NCBI GenBank assembly: GCA_030692685.1
Contig: JAUXZO010000061.1
Coordinates: 1 to 64,000, forward strand
From: Acidovorax sp.
Lineage (GTDB): Bacteria > Pseudomonadota > Gammaproteobacteria > Burkholderiales > Burkholderiaceae_C
Direction: 5' to 3'
DNA length: 64,000 nt
The notes under the pieces were generated by a model, which had not been told where the DNA came from, made no database searches, and worked only from the letters and a program-made list of their open reading frames with translations. Position numbers and translations under genes: made by a program. This document shows, piece by piece, positions 1 through 8,432 of this stretch (positions are counted from its first letter, which is position 1; every line of letters begins with the position of its first letter).

Positions 1-668
1 GGCGACTTGAAGACCGGGCCCTGGGCCGATGGCTTCATGAAGCGGTCCCACTCCAGCCACTTGGCGCCGGGCAGGCGGCCCTTGCGCGGCGCGAAGTCCT
101 TGCCGTAGGGGCTGGAGCTGTCACCAATCCATTCGTCCACATCGCGCACGTCCAGCAGCACGGTGTCGGTGCCCAGGGCCTCGATCACGTCTTCCTTGGT
201 CAGCATCACATCGGTGGTGGCCAGCTGGGTGGGGAAGATGGAGGGCGTGGGCACCACGGCCTCGGTAGACACCGGCAACTCAGCCGCCTTCCAGGCGGAG
301 TAGCCGCCATTGAGCACCTTGACCTTTGGATAGCCCAGCCAGGTCAGCAGGTAATAGCCCCGGCACGACTGGCCGTAGCCGCTGTTGAGCGCGTCTTCAT
401 AGAACACGGCCGTCTCGGCGCCGGACAGGCCGATGGCGCCCAGGTGCGCGGCAAAGGTGTCTTTGAGCTCCTGCAGCCCCTGGGGCGTGGAAGTGGCCAG
501 GAAGGTAAAAGTCTCGCGCAGGTTCGCCGCGCCGGGGATGTGCCCCAGCGCATAGGTGTCAGCGTCGCGGGTGTCGATCAGCACCACAGGCTCTGCAGCT
601 TGCAGGGCCAACAACTGGGTGGGCGAGATGAGGACGGCGTCGGACGCGGAGGCGGTGATGGTGCTCAT
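1..668 (-). CDS. Two-domain rhodanese-type sulfurtransferase (SseA-like), 3' end outside window
   Basis: The 222 visible codons encode the first rhodanese domain and the start of the second. Domain 1 (about residues 13-125) contains VVLIDTRDADTYALGHIPGA and a VLNGGYSAW segment; domain 2 starts with VLLDVRDVDEW and is cut before its catalytic Cys loop. Tandem-domain enzymes of this kind move sulfane sulfur from thiosulfate or 3-mercaptopyruvate to cyanide or thiols, with the active Cys in the second domain. The ATG at 668 follows a GAAAGG ribosome site. A sigma-54 type promoter lies about 50 bp upstream and an enhancer-binding protein gene follows further upstream on the same strand. Substrate preference cannot be decided because the active-site loop lies outside the window. 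Confidence 0.85.
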   Translation of the reverse strand, partial: MSTITASASDAVLISPTQLLALQAAEPVVLIDTRDADTYALGHIPGAANLRETFTFLATSTPQGLQELKDTFAAHLGAIGLSGAETAVFYEDALNSGYGQSCRGYYLLTWLGYPKVKVLNGGYSAWKAAELPVSTEAVVPTPSIFPTQLATTDVMLTKEDVIEALGTDTVLLDVRDVDEWIGDSSSPYGKDFAPRKGRLPGAKWLEWDRFMKPSAQGPVFKS

Positions 669-716
669 GAGAAACCTTTCGCTGCGGTGAAGGGCGGGAT
701 GCCTACCCTCCATATC

Positions 717-731
717 GCAACAGGTGTGCCA
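717..731 (-). promoter_or_regulatory. Sigma-54 (-24/-12) promoter of the rhodanese gene
   Basis: Read leftwards, the sequence is TGGCACACCTGTTGC: a perfect TGGCAC (-24) and TTGC (-12) with exactly five bases between them, as in the RpoN consensus. Transcription would start near 705, leaving a leader of about 37 bases before the ATG at 668. A sigma-54 activator gene lies immediately upstream. Confidence 0.75.
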
Positions 732-760
732 GAGCACTGCGACGCACAGAAATTTGAATC

Positions 761-811
761 AAATTGGCCTCTAGCGCTTATCCATAAAGCGCTGATAGCT
801 ATTGTTTTGAT
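761..811. repeat. Copy of the dispersed CTAGCGCTTA palindromic repeat
   Basis: Contains AAATTGGCCTCTAGCGCTTA, a short loop, AAGCGCTGA and TAGCTAT. It is a member of the family found about ten times in this window, and sits between the sigma-54 promoter and the upstream inverted repeat of the rhodanese gene. Confidence 0.8.
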
Positions 812-864
812 AGTTTTTCTGTGCCATGTCTCGCGGCTGAGCGGACGGTCCAACGAACACCCCA

Positions 865-895
865 ACACTGTGTCTACAAATTGTTAACACAGTGT
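865..895. promoter_or_regulatory. Perfect 9-bp inverted repeat, candidate activator binding site
   Basis: ACACTGTGT (865-873) and its exact reverse complement ACACAGTGT (887-895) are separated by 13 bases. The centre lies about 175 bp upstream of the predicted start site of the sigma-54 promoter, a usual place for an enhancer-binding protein site. It could instead be a hairpin at the end of the regulator gene, but the arms are not GC-rich and no T-run follows. The remaining sequence of 669-1043 is repeat and GC-rich filler with no credible gene. Confidence 0.55.
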
Positions 896-1043
896 CCTGC
901 GCCGCAGCGGCTCGGACCGAGGTCCTTCGCCCTCCAGCGCAGCCGTTGAAACCGGCGCTGCAAACGCGAGGGACGCAAGCCAAGGGCCGCCCCGCAGCGA
1001 GGGCGTCGCCCCCGTTGGGGGAAGGTGCGAAGCGACACAGGGG

Positions 1044-2675
1044 TCACCTGATTCCAGCTTTGCGCAAGCGGTAGCTGAACTGCCGCAACGTCAGCCCCAG
1101 GCTCTGCGCCGCGCGCGACTGGTTGCCGTGGTGTTCGGCCAGCGCGCCCTCTAGCACCTGCACGCTGTGGGACTGCGCCGTGTGGTAGTCGCGCACCAGC
1201 GACGCCGGGCTGGGGGCAGGGTGCGTGGGCGGTGCGGCGGGTGAAGCAACGGGTGAAGCGACGGGCGCAGACGCAGCGGGCAGAAACCGGTCCAGCTCCG
1301 CCCGCCCCACCAGCGTGTCGTTGGCCAGCAGCACCAGCCGCTCGATCACATTGCCCAGCTCGCGGATGTTGCCGGGCCAGGGGTGTTCTTGCAGCCGGGC
1401 CAGCGCGTCGGGCGACAGGTTCACGTTGCGCTGGTGCGCCTGGTTGGCGCGGCTCACAAAGTGCAGCGCCAGCGCGCGGATGTCTTCGCGCCGCTCGGCC
1501 AGCGAGGGCAGGCGGATGGGGATCACGTTCAGGCGGTAATACAGGTCCTGGCGGAAGTTGCCCGCCTCCACCTCGTGCGACAGGTCGCGGTTGGTGGCGG
1601 CCACCAGGCGCACGTTCACCTTCACCTCGCGCTGCCCGCCCAGGCGCACCAGCGTGCCCTCTTGCAGCGTGCGCAGCAGCTTGGACTGCATGGGCAGCGG
1701 CAACTCGCCGATCTCGTCCAGAAAGATGGTGCCGCTGTCGGCCTGCTCAAACCAGCCTGGGCGTGCGGTGCTGGCGCCGGTGAAGGCGCCTTTTTCGTAG
1801 CCAAACAGTTCGGACTCGAACAACGCATCCGGAATGGCCGAGCAGTTGACCTTGATGAAAGGCCGGTCGCGCCGCCCGCTGGCCAGGTGCACCGCGCGCG
1901 CAAACAGCTCTTTGCCCGTGCCCGACTGGCCCAGCAGCAGCACGGTGGCCTGGGTTTGCGACACGCGCTCCAGCTCGCTCAGCGCCTGCAGCAGCGGGGG
2001 CGAGCTGCCAATGAGCCCATAACGCGCGCTTTTGGTGTTGAGCGCGTTGGCCAGCACGGCGTTGCGCGCCTGTAGCTGCCGCGTCTGCTCGGCCACCAGG
2101 GCTTCGAGCTGCAACAGCTGCCCCACCAGCGTGGCCAACACACGCAGCACGGCCAGGTCGTCGTTCAGGTGGCGCTGGCGGCTGCGGATGCGGTGGCAGG
2201 CCAGCACGCCAATCGGCGCGTTGTTGACCTCAATCGGCAGAGCGATGAAGGCGACTGTCTCGGGCGGCAGCTGGCTGCGCTCCACCGCGCGGGCCAGAAA
2301 CAGCGGCTCGGCATCAATGTCCTGCACGATGGCGGGCTGCCCCGTAGACAGCACGCGGCCCGTGATGCCCTCGCCCCAGGCATAGCGGCCCCGCGCCACC
2401 TCGGTCTGGGTGAGGCCGTAGGCGTGCTGGATGGAGGCGGTGCGCGCAGCCACGGCCCCGCTGGGGGTGCCATCCACGAGCACGATGCGCCCCCGGTTCA
2501 GGCCCAGCAGCTCGCTCATCAGGTGCAGCATCTCGCGCAGCACCAGGCCGGGCGCCAAGCTGCGGCCGATGAGGCGCATCACCTCGCGCATCAGCAGCAG
2601 CTCTTGCGCGTGCCAGTCGGTGGTGCTGTGCGGGCGTGCCACGTTGGCGGGGGGAGGCAGTGGGTGTGGGGGCAT
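1044..2675 (-). CDS. Sigma-54-dependent transcriptional activator (GAF-AAA+-Fis)
   Basis: A 543-residue enhancer-binding protein. An N-terminal GAF-like sensor domain covers roughly residues 25-195. The AAA+ domain follows with Walker A GQSGTGKE (249-256), the sigma-54 contact loop GAFTGA (296-301) and Walker B GTIFLDE (315-321). A Fis-type helix-turn-helix ends the protein (about 500-541). The architecture resembles NifA, FhlA and NorR, which bind far upstream and remodel RpoN-polymerase using ATP. The next gene on the same strand, the rhodanese, has a consensus -24/-12 promoter with an inverted repeat in between, so it is the obvious target. The signal sensed by the GAF domain is unknown. 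The ATG at 2675 is the first in frame. Confidence 0.9.
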   Translation of the reverse strand: MPPHPLPPPANVARPHSTTDWHAQELLLMREVMRLIGRSLAPGLVLREMLHLMSELLGLNRGRIVLVDGTPSGAVAARTASIQHAYGLTQTEVARGRYAWGEGITGRVLSTGQPAIVQDIDAEPLFLARAVERSQLPPETVAFIALPIEVNNAPIGVLACHRIRSRQRHLNDDLAVLRVLATLVGQLLQLEALVAEQTRQLQARNAVLANALNTKSARYGLIGSSPPLLQALSELERVSQTQATVLLLGQSGTGKELFARAVHLASGRRDRPFIKVNCSAIPDALFESELFGYEKGAFTGASTARPGWFEQADSGTIFLDEIGELPLPMQSKLLRTLQEGTLVRLGGQREVKVNVRLVAATNRDLSHEVEAGNFRQDLYYRLNVIPIRLPSLAERREDIRALALHFVSRANQAHQRNVNLSPDALARLQEHPWPGNIRELGNVIERLVLLANDTLVGRAELDRFLPAASAPVASPVASPAAPPTHPAPSPASLVRDYHTAQSHSVQVLEGALAEHHGNQSRAAQSLGLTLRQFSYRLRKAGIR

Positions 2676-2776
2676 GGGCCGGGTGCCAGCAAGTTCTGCG
2701 CCTGGGGATGCTCTTCAAGAACCAACTCGCCGTGTGCACCAGCGGACTCGGGCAGTCTGCGGCGTTGCCAATGCTC

Positions 2777-2806
2777 GCTACAGCTACAGCTACAGCTACA
2801 GCTATT
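2777..2806. repeat. Tandem hexamer GCTACA, four perfect copies plus GCTATT
   Basis: Four exact copies of GCTACA (2777-2800) followed by GCTATT lie between the divergent regulator gene (start 2675) and purT (start 2949). Tracts like this can change length by slippage. The rest of this 273-bp gap shows nothing else that can be supported. Confidence 0.8.
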
Positions 2807-2948
2807 GCTGTGCTTGGCGCCTTGCAGCCCATCCCGATCCGCAGCGCCCACTTGCCGCTTGATTCTCGAAGAGCGTCCCTGTGCATTAAAGTCGCCATCG
2901 TTCTGCCTCTCTCGCCGTCTTTTTTACCTTTCTCGGAAGCACCCCACC

Positions 2949-4175
2949 ATGACCACCCTCGGAACCCCCCTGTCTCCCCATGCCACCAAAGTCATGCTGC
3001 TGGGCTCGGGCGAGCTGGGCAAGGAGGTGCTGATCGCGCTGCAGCGCCTGGGTGTGGAGACCATCGCGGTGGACCGCTACGACAACGCCCCCGGCCAGCA
3101 GGTGGCCCACCACAGCCGCACCATCACCATGAGCGACCCGGAACAGCTGAAACGCTTGATCGAGGCCGAGCGCCCGCACCTGGTGGTGCCCGAGATCGAG
3201 GCCATCGCCACCTCCATGCTCGAAGAGCTGGAAGCCGCCGGTGTGGTGCGCGTCATCCCGACCGCCCGCGCGGCGCGCCTGACCATGGACCGCGAAGGCA
3301 TCCGCGTGCTGGCGGCCGAAACGCTGGGCCTGCCCACCAGCCCTTACAAGTTCTGCAACTCGCTGGAAGAACTGCAGGCGGCCATCGATGCGGGCATCGG
3401 CTACCCCTGCATCGTCAAACCCGTGATGAGCAGCTCGGGCAAGGGCCAGAGCAAGATCGACGGGCCGGGTGACGTGCAGAAAGCCTGGGCCACCGCCATG
3501 GCCGGTGGCCGCGTGAGCCACGGCCGCGTCATCGTCGAAGGTTTTATCGATTTCGATTACGAAATCACCCAGCTCACCGTCCGCGCCGTCGGTGCTGACG
3601 GCCAGATCGAGACCCACTTCTGCGACCCCATCGGCCACGTGCAGGTGAGCGGCGACTACGTGGAAAGCTGGCAGCCCCACGCGATGCACCCCGCAGCGCT
3701 CGAAAAATCGCGCCAGATCTCCAAGGCCGTCACCGACAACCTGGGCCAGGGTTTTGATGGCAAACCCTCCGGCCTGGGCCTGTTCGGTGTGGAGCTGTTT
3801 GTGAAGGGTGAGGACGTCTGGTTCAGCGAAGTGAGCCCCCGCCCGCACGACACCGGCCTGGTCACCCTGTGCACCCAGCACCAGAGCGAGTTCGAGTTGC
3901 ACGCCCGCGCCATCCTGGGCCTGCCGGTGGACACCAGCCTGCGCAACCCCGGCGCCAGTGCCGTCATCTACGGCGGTGTGGATGCGGTCGGCATCGTGTT
4001 TGACGGCGTGGAAGAAGCCCTGCGCGTGCCCGGCACGGACCTGCGCCTGTTCGGCAAGCCCGAGAGCTTTGTAAAGCGCCGCATGGGCGTGGCGCTGGCG
4101 CGGGCGGCGGATGTGGACACGGCGCGCACCCACGCCAAGCTCGCGGCCAGCAAGGTCAAGACGCGAAAGGATTGA
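2949..4175 (+). CDS. purT: Formate-dependent phosphoribosylglycinamide formyltransferase PurT
   Basis: A 408-residue ATP-grasp enzyme that makes N-formyl-GAR from GAR, formate and ATP in purine synthesis, an alternative to folate-dependent PurN. The N-terminal nucleotide fold begins with [13 protein letters not shown], followed by [10 protein letters not shown], and the ATP-grasp core has [17 protein letters not shown] and later [12 protein letters not shown]. The sequence matches E. coli PurT nearly throughout from the first residues. The ATG at 2949 is chosen because the family begins with a TLGTPLSP-like stretch; the open frame extends far upstream but that part has no homology. The enzyme stands alone, with no purine gene beside it. 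Confidence 0.97.
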   Translation: MTTLGTPLSPHATKVMLLGSGELGKEVLIALQRLGVETIAVDRYDNAPGQQVAHHSRTITMSDPEQLKRLIEAERPHLVVPEIEAIATSMLEELEAAGVVRVIPTARAARLTMDREGIRVLAAETLGLPTSPYKFCNSLEELQAAIDAGIGYPCIVKPVMSSSGKGQSKIDGPGDVQKAWATAMAGGRVSHGRVIVEGFIDFDYEITQLTVRAVGADGQIETHFCDPIGHVQVSGDYVESWQPHAMHPAALEKSRQISKAVTDNLGQGFDGKPSGLGLFGVELFVKGEDVWFSEVSPRPHDTGLVTLCTQHQSEFELHARAILGLPVDTSLRNPGASAVIYGGVDAVGIVFDGVEEALRVPGTDLRLFGKPESFVKRRMGVALARAADVDTARTHAKLAASKVKTRKD

Positions 4176-4191
4176 ACCTAAAAATATGAGT

Positions 4192-4242
4192 AAAATTGGC
4201 CTCTAGCGCTTATCTGGTAAGCGCTAGTAGCTATGTTTTTAG
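4192..4242. repeat. Copy of the dispersed CTAGCGCTTA palindromic repeat
   Basis: Perfect 10-bp stem CTAGCGCTTA / TAAGCGCTAG with loop TCTGG, followed by TAGCTAT and a T-run, just downstream of purT. It could act as a transcription end or 3' mRNA stabiliser. Confidence 0.85.
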
Positions 4243-4249
4243 GAGTGTC

Positions 4250-4347
4250 GTAGGTCGGGTTAGCGCAGCGTAACCCGACATCACCGAGCACCACCGCTCA
4301 ACCCGTGGCGCGTCGGGTTACGCCCGGGCGGGCTAACCCGACCTACG
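4250..4347. repeat. Paired GTCGGGTTA palindromes between convergent genes
   Basis: Two hairpins of the form GTCGGGTTA-loop-TAACCCGAC (4250-4279 and 4312-4347) face each other, with outer GTAGGTCGGG and CCCGACCTAC also complementary. The unit recurs near 13.8 and 13.9 kb. It lies between the convergent purT and ATPase genes and may serve as a two-way terminator. Confidence 0.8.
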
Positions 4348-4358
4348 GGATCGCGCCC

Positions 4359-5294
4359 TTACTCCCGAATCTGCCGCCCCGTCAGCTTCAGGAACAGATC
4401 CTCCAGATTGGCCGGCCGGTGCAGCGTGCGCAGGTGGCCGTGCTGGGCTAGGGCCTGCAGCAGCGGCTGGGCGTTCTGCGTGTAGAAGAACACCGTCTCG
4501 CCGCTGACCTCCACCCGCGCAGCCAGGGCGCGCAGTGTGGCGTCGCCTGCCAAGGCCTTGGCGCCCACGCCAAACACCTCCACTACATCGGGTTCCAGGT
4601 GCTGGGCAATCAGCTCGCGCGGTTTGCCCTCGGCGATCTTCCTGCCGTGGTCCAGCACCAAAAGGCGCGAGCACAGGCGCTCAGCCTCGTCCATGAAGTG
4701 GGTGGTCAACAGGATGGATTTGCCTTGTTGCAGGAGCAATTGCAGCCGCTCCCACATCAGGTGGCGGGCCTGCGGGTCGAGGCCGGTGGTGGGCTCGTCG
4801 AGCAGCAGCAGGCGGGGGTTGTTGACCAGCGCGCGCGCCAGCGACAGGCGCCGCTTCATGCCGCCCGAAAGTTCGCCCGGCTTGGCATCGGCTTTGCTCG
4901 AGAGGGCGGCAAATTCCAGCAACTGGGGCACGCGCTCGTCCATCACCTTGCCGCTCAGGCCAAAGTAGCGGCCAAACACGCGCAGGTTCTCGGCGCAGGT
5001 GAAGTCCGGGTCCAGGGTGTCGAACTGAGTGACCACCCCCAGCTGCGCCTTGATGGCCAGCGCATCGCGCGGCATGTGCAGCGGCGCGGTGCCGGGCTCT
5101 GCGGTGAAGTGCACGGCGCCGCCATCGGGCGCGGCCAGGCCCAGGCACATGCGGATGGTGGTGGTCTTGCCCGCGCCGTTGGGCCCGATGACGCCCAGGC
5201 ATTCGCCGGGTGCGATGGAGAATGAAACGTCGTCCACCACAGTGGTTTCGCCATAACGCTTGCGCAGGTTCAATGCTTCAAAGAGTGCGGTCAT
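4359..5294 (-). CDS. ABC-2 type exporter ATPase, NodI-like
   Basis: A 311-residue ATP-binding subunit with Walker [11 protein letters not shown], signature LSGGMKRR, Walker [14 protein letters not shown] and a switch His in LLTTHFMDE. The overall sequence and the tail [15 protein letters not shown] are NodI-like. Such ATPases energise an ABC-2 permease (NodJ type) to export lipids, oligosaccharides or drugs. The start is placed at the ATG at 5294 ([15 protein letters not shown]), because the 47 residues upstream in the open frame look non-coding. No permease gene is adjacent: purT converges downstream and a regulator diverges upstream, so its partner must be elsewhere. Confidence 0.9.
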   Translation of the reverse strand: MTALFEALNLRKRYGETTVVDDVSFSIAPGECLGVIGPNGAGKTTTIRMCLGLAAPDGGAVHFTAEPGTAPLHMPRDALAIKAQLGVVTQFDTLDPDFTCAENLRVFGRYFGLSGKVMDERVPQLLEFAALSSKADAKPGELSGGMKRRLSLARALVNNPRLLLLDEPTTGLDPQARHLMWERLQLLLQQGKSILLTTHFMDEAERLCSRLLVLDHGRKIAEGKPRELIAQHLEPDVVEVFGVGAKALAGDATLRALAARVEVSGETVFFYTQNAQPLLQALAQHGHLRTLHRPANLEDLFLKLTGRQIRE

Positions 5295-5433
5295 GGGTGG
5301 ATTGTGTGCGATGCTGGTGACGACGCCGCTCGCACCCCAAGACCTCTGGCACCCCCCCATTTGTGGTGTCTGCACCCGCAGTGATCGTTGGGCTGCCTGC
5401 CGTACTGAGACCACAACGGATGCCGTCAAGTCC

Positions 5434-6252
5434 ATGTTGAACGCAACCCCACCCCCTGTCAGCTATACCGAGTTGCCGCTCGGCCCCCTCGATGCAGAAA
5501 AGATCGAAGCGGTCTGGCGCTACGACCCCGCAGATGCCCACCAGCAACTGGTGCTGCCGGACGGCCGTGTGGATCTTGTCGCCCACTGCGCGGTGCAGCC
5601 GAGCGGTGGGGTAACTTCGGTCTGGCTGGTGATTGCAGGCCCGGCGGACCGGCCTGCCTTGGTGGCGCTGAGGCCCGGAACCATCGTCATGGGGGTGCGG
5701 TTCCATATCGGCTGGGTAGGTGCATGCCTGGGCATCGAGCCGGGGGCGCTGCGCAATCGGACATTGACGGGCGTCGATGCCGAACAGGCCCTGGGGCCGT
5801 GGTTGAGCCACCTGCTCTGCGCCGACACCCTGCTGGCCGTGGAGTTCGCCCTGCGTGCGGCGGCCAGCGCACTGGCGTCAAGGGCTTGCGTCACCGCAGC
5901 GCACCGCCGGGCGCTGGAGGCCATCCACCGAATGAAGTTGCGGCTGGTGGCGCAGCTGCCGTCACCGGGCGGCACAACCACCACCTACGCCGCCGCACCC
6001 GCCAGCCGCACGCTGCGCCGCGACATGGTGACGGTGGCGGGCTTGCCGCTGCGCACTCTGGCGGGAATTTTGCGGTTTCAGCAAGCCATGGTGCTGCTGG
6101 GCGCGCAAGGGGCTTCGCTGGGCGACGTGGCGCTGGTGTCGGGCTACGCCGACCAAGCCCACATGACCCGAGAGTTCCGCCGGTTCGGCGGCTTCACGCC
6201 CGCCGTGCCGCAATCCGCACCCCTGGTGCGTCTCGACGCGCGGTCGCCCTAG
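5434..6252 (+). CDS. AraC-family transcriptional regulator
   Basis: A 272-residue regulator. The N-terminal part has [13 protein letters not shown], typical of AraC proteins with a DUF6597-like sensor domain. The C-terminal double helix-turn-helix includes [13 protein letters not shown] and [25 protein letters not shown]. The ATG at 5434 is chosen; the open frame begins earlier at a TTG but runs over the divergent ATPase start. It diverges from the NodI-like ATPase gene with 139 bp between the starts, so that gene is a possible target. No ligand can be inferred. Confidence 0.88.
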   Translation: MLNATPPPVSYTELPLGPLDAEKIEAVWRYDPADAHQQLVLPDGRVDLVAHCAVQPSGGVTSVWLVIAGPADRPALVALRPGTIVMGVRFHIGWVGACLGIEPGALRNRTLTGVDAEQALGPWLSHLLCADTLLAVEFALRAAASALASRACVTAAHRRALEAIHRMKLRLVAQLPSPGGTTTTYAAAPASRTLRRDMVTVAGLPLRTLAGILRFQQAMVLLGAQGASLGDVALVSGYADQAHMTREFRRFGGFTPAVPQSAPLVRLDARSP

Positions 6253-6409
6253 TGCAGCGTTTCATGCTTGAGGGCACAAAGACAAAGGATGGATTTTCGC
6301 CACTGGCAAGGCGAAAACCGGAGCGATACCGGGTGTACCCCGAGGATTTGCAACGCCGCTAGTGGCGAAAAGACGACTTTTTGTGCGCCAGATAGCGTGA
6401 AACACTGCA
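6253..6409. repeat. 157-bp imperfect palindromic (MITE-like) element
   Basis: The ends TGCAGCGTTTCATGCT (6253-6268) and AGCGTGAAACACTGCA (6394-6409) are inverted repeats with 14 of 16 matches. Inside, TTTTCGCCACT (6294-6304) pairs exactly with AGTGGCGAAAA (6361-6371). It begins right at the stop codon of the AraC-type gene, has no coding capacity, and resembles a dispersed non-autonomous element. The remaining 80 bp before the next gene show nothing. Confidence 0.65.
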
Positions 6410-6490
6410 TTTGAAGCCATCGATGTGGCCGAAACGTTCAAGACAGGCCGGTAGGGCCCCATCAGACTGCTGTTTTTCTGAAACCCCGTC

Positions 6491-7165
6491 ATGCACAGCC
6501 AACCCCTTTTCTCTGTCGAAGACCCTTGCGAACTGGCGCGCTGGATGCGCGCCTATCCCCTGGCCACCCTGGTTGCGGTGACACCGACCGGGCTGGAGGC
6601 GAATCTGCTGCCGCTGGAGGTGGTGGACGTTGTGGAGACGGGCGAACGCCAAGTGCACGTGCAGCTGAAAGGGCATGTGGCCCGCAACCACGCGCTGTCG
6701 CAGATCGGGTCAGCGGGGGCACAGGTTCTGGTGGTGTTTCAAAGCCCCAATGCCTACATCTCGCCGCGTTGGTACGTGAACGGCCAGCGCAGTGGGCGGT
6801 TGGCGCCCAGCTGGAATTACGTGGCCGTTGAAGCGCGCGGGCGCATGCGTCTGGTGGACGACGGCGAGTGGTTGCGCCGCCACCTCTCCGCACTCACCCT
6901 TGCGCAGGAATCCCATCGCACTGCGCCATGGTCGCTGGCTGATGCAACCCCCGCATTCGTGGACGAAGCGGCTGCGCGCCTCATCGGGCTGGAGATCGAC
7001 GTAGAGCAGCTGGCGGGCAAACGGTTTCTGTCGCAGCAACGCACCGAGGCCGACCGGCGCAGTCTGGTGGCGCATCTGGCCCAGGAGCTCTCAGGTGCTG
7101 CGCGCGATGTATCGGCTCTGATTCCTCCTTCGTCGCCCCCGAAAACTGTCGAAAAAGATGGGTAA
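6491..7165 (+). CDS. PaiB-like FMN-binding protein
   Basis: A 224-residue protein of the PaiB family (FMN-binding split barrel). Diagnostic stretches are GHVARNH near residue 60, FQSPNAYISPRWY, PSWNYVAVEARGR and the C-terminal IGLEIDVEQLAGKRFLSQ. PaiB of Bacillus subtilis represses protease and sporulation genes together with PaiA; in proteobacteria the role is not established and a flavin-dependent or regulatory function is inferred only. It starts at an ATG after a palindromic element and has no operon partner. Confidence 0.88.
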   Translation: MHSQPLFSVEDPCELARWMRAYPLATLVAVTPTGLEANLLPLEVVDVVETGERQVHVQLKGHVARNHALSQIGSAGAQVLVVFQSPNAYISPRWYVNGQRSGRLAPSWNYVAVEARGRMRLVDDGEWLRRHLSALTLAQESHRTAPWSLADATPAFVDEAAARLIGLEIDVEQLAGKRFLSQQRTEADRRSLVAHLAQELSGAARDVSALIPPSSPPKTVEKDG

Positions 7166-7215
7166 AAATTGCCTCTGTCGCTTATCTGCTATCGGTCTGT
7201 TGATATAAAAACAGT
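7166..7215. repeat. Degenerate copy of the dispersed intergenic repeat
   Basis: AAAAATTGCCTCTGTCGCTTA and a later AGTAGCAAT recall the CTAGCGCTTA family, but the stem is broken. The following bases (7243-7262) hold a short AAGGATC direct repeat. Weakly supported as a family member. Confidence 0.4.
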
Positions 7216-7269
7216 AGCAATGGGTCGATGCACAGACCAGCGCAAGGATCAAGGATCAAGGCTTGAGGC

Positions 7270-8418
7270 TTAAGGCGCAGCCATCAACTGGCCGCGGCCA
7301 GCAATTTTGGCCGCATACAGCGCACCGTCCGCGCGTGCCATCAGTGCCGCTAGGTCACTTTCCCCGGGCTGCAGAGTGGCCATGCCCCCGCTGTAGTCCA
7401 GAACAAACCCCAGCTCCGCCGCGCTGGCTTGGTACAGCCGTTGGCGCAAGCGGCGGTCAAACAAGGCGCCCGCGTGGGCGGTGTCGTGCATCAGCAGAGC
7501 GCAAAACTCTTCACCCCCCAGTCGGGCGACGAGGTCGCCACTGCGGCAGGTGTCGGTGAGCGCCTGCGAAAAGAGCCGCAAAGCACGGTCGCCCATCTCG
7601 TGGCCGTGGGTGTCGTTGACTTGTTTGAAATGGTCCAGGTCGAGCATGATCGCGGTGAGCGGCTGTTGATGGCGGTGTGCCAGCGCCAGCATGGCCACCG
7701 CTCGGAGCTCGTAGCCACGCCGATTGGGCAGGTCGGTTAACGGGTCGGTCAACGCCAGTTCGCGCAGCTTGTACTCTGCCTCGTCGCGCCAAGCCACCAG
7801 CATGGCAATCGTATTGAGCACCACGGTCACACACGCACCCATGGCAAATGCAACGTTAACCGGGTGGGGTGTACGAAAGCTGGGGTATTGGTCGGTGAAT
7901 GTGCCCACGATGCCGCGCGCCAGGGTCAGACCCGCCATGGTGAGCATGCTCACCAGGATCAACCTGCGCCAGCCGGACTCAGCTGGCCGCAGCGGTCGGA
8001 GCGTGGCCCACGCGACCAAGAGCGTGATCACCGCCAGCATCGCGTTGGCATAGCCGACGCGAATGGGGTAGCTCCCAAAGCTCAAAAAATAGCCCAGCGG
8101 CGTGGCCACCACCAGCGCCAACAGCGTGCGTGGAAAAGGGCGCGGGCCCAGCCATCCGGCAAGCGCGCGGTAGTTCATCCACTGCGCCCAGCAACCGCAG
8201 CCGATGGACAAGGAGGAAAGAATGCGATCGGCCAGCGTCCCGGCCACGTACGTGGACCCAATGATGGTTGCCCATGCCAGGGCCTGCAGCAAAAGGCTGG
8301 CCTGCATGTAGCGGGCGGCCGCGCTGATGTTGCGCCCCATGATCAGCGGCAGCGATGCCGAAATCAAAAAGAGGCTGATCGCCGTAGTGGCCAGCAGGGT
8401 CAGAAAATCCAGTTGCAT
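7270..8418 (-). CDS. Membrane-bound diguanylate cyclase (GGEEF)
   Basis: A 382-residue protein. The first 210 residues form about six hydrophobic segments (a MASE-like sensor region) and the rest is a GGDEF domain. The active-site loop reads GGEEF (301-305) and is preceded by an RSGD inhibitory site (292-295), so it should make cyclic di-GMP from two GTP and be product-inhibited. The ATG at 8418 (MQLDFLTLLA) is used; the open frame continues upstream only as a shadow of the AMP nucleosidase gene, whose stop lies 14 bp before, suggesting cotranscription. The signal perceived is unknown. Confidence 0.92.
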   Translation of the reverse strand: MQLDFLTLLATTAISLFLISASLPLIMGRNISAAARYMQASLLLQALAWATIIGSTYVAGTLADRILSSLSIGCGCWAQWMNYRALAGWLGPRPFPRTLLALVVATPLGYFLSFGSYPIRVGYANAMLAVITLLVAWATLRPLRPAESGWRRLILVSMLTMAGLTLARGIVGTFTDQYPSFRTPHPVNVAFAMGACVTVVLNTIAMLVAWRDEAEYKLRELALTDPLTDLPNRRGYELRAVAMLALAHRHQQPLTAIMLDLDHFKQVNDTHGHEMGDRALRLFSQALTDTCRSGDLVARLGGEEFCALLMHDTAHAGALFDRRLRQRLYQASAAELGFVLDYSGGMATLQPGESDLAALMARADGALYAAKIAGRGQLMAAP

Positions 8419-8432
8419 GGAGGCATGCAGGC

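Noticed and set aside
444-887. 147-codon open frame on the plus strand
   Set aside because: Antisense to the rhodanese gene and ends in the repeat and upstream-site region.
2169-2948. N-terminal extension of the purT frame
   Set aside because: The 260 extra residues overlap the regulator gene on the other strand; PurT homology begins at the ATG at 2949.
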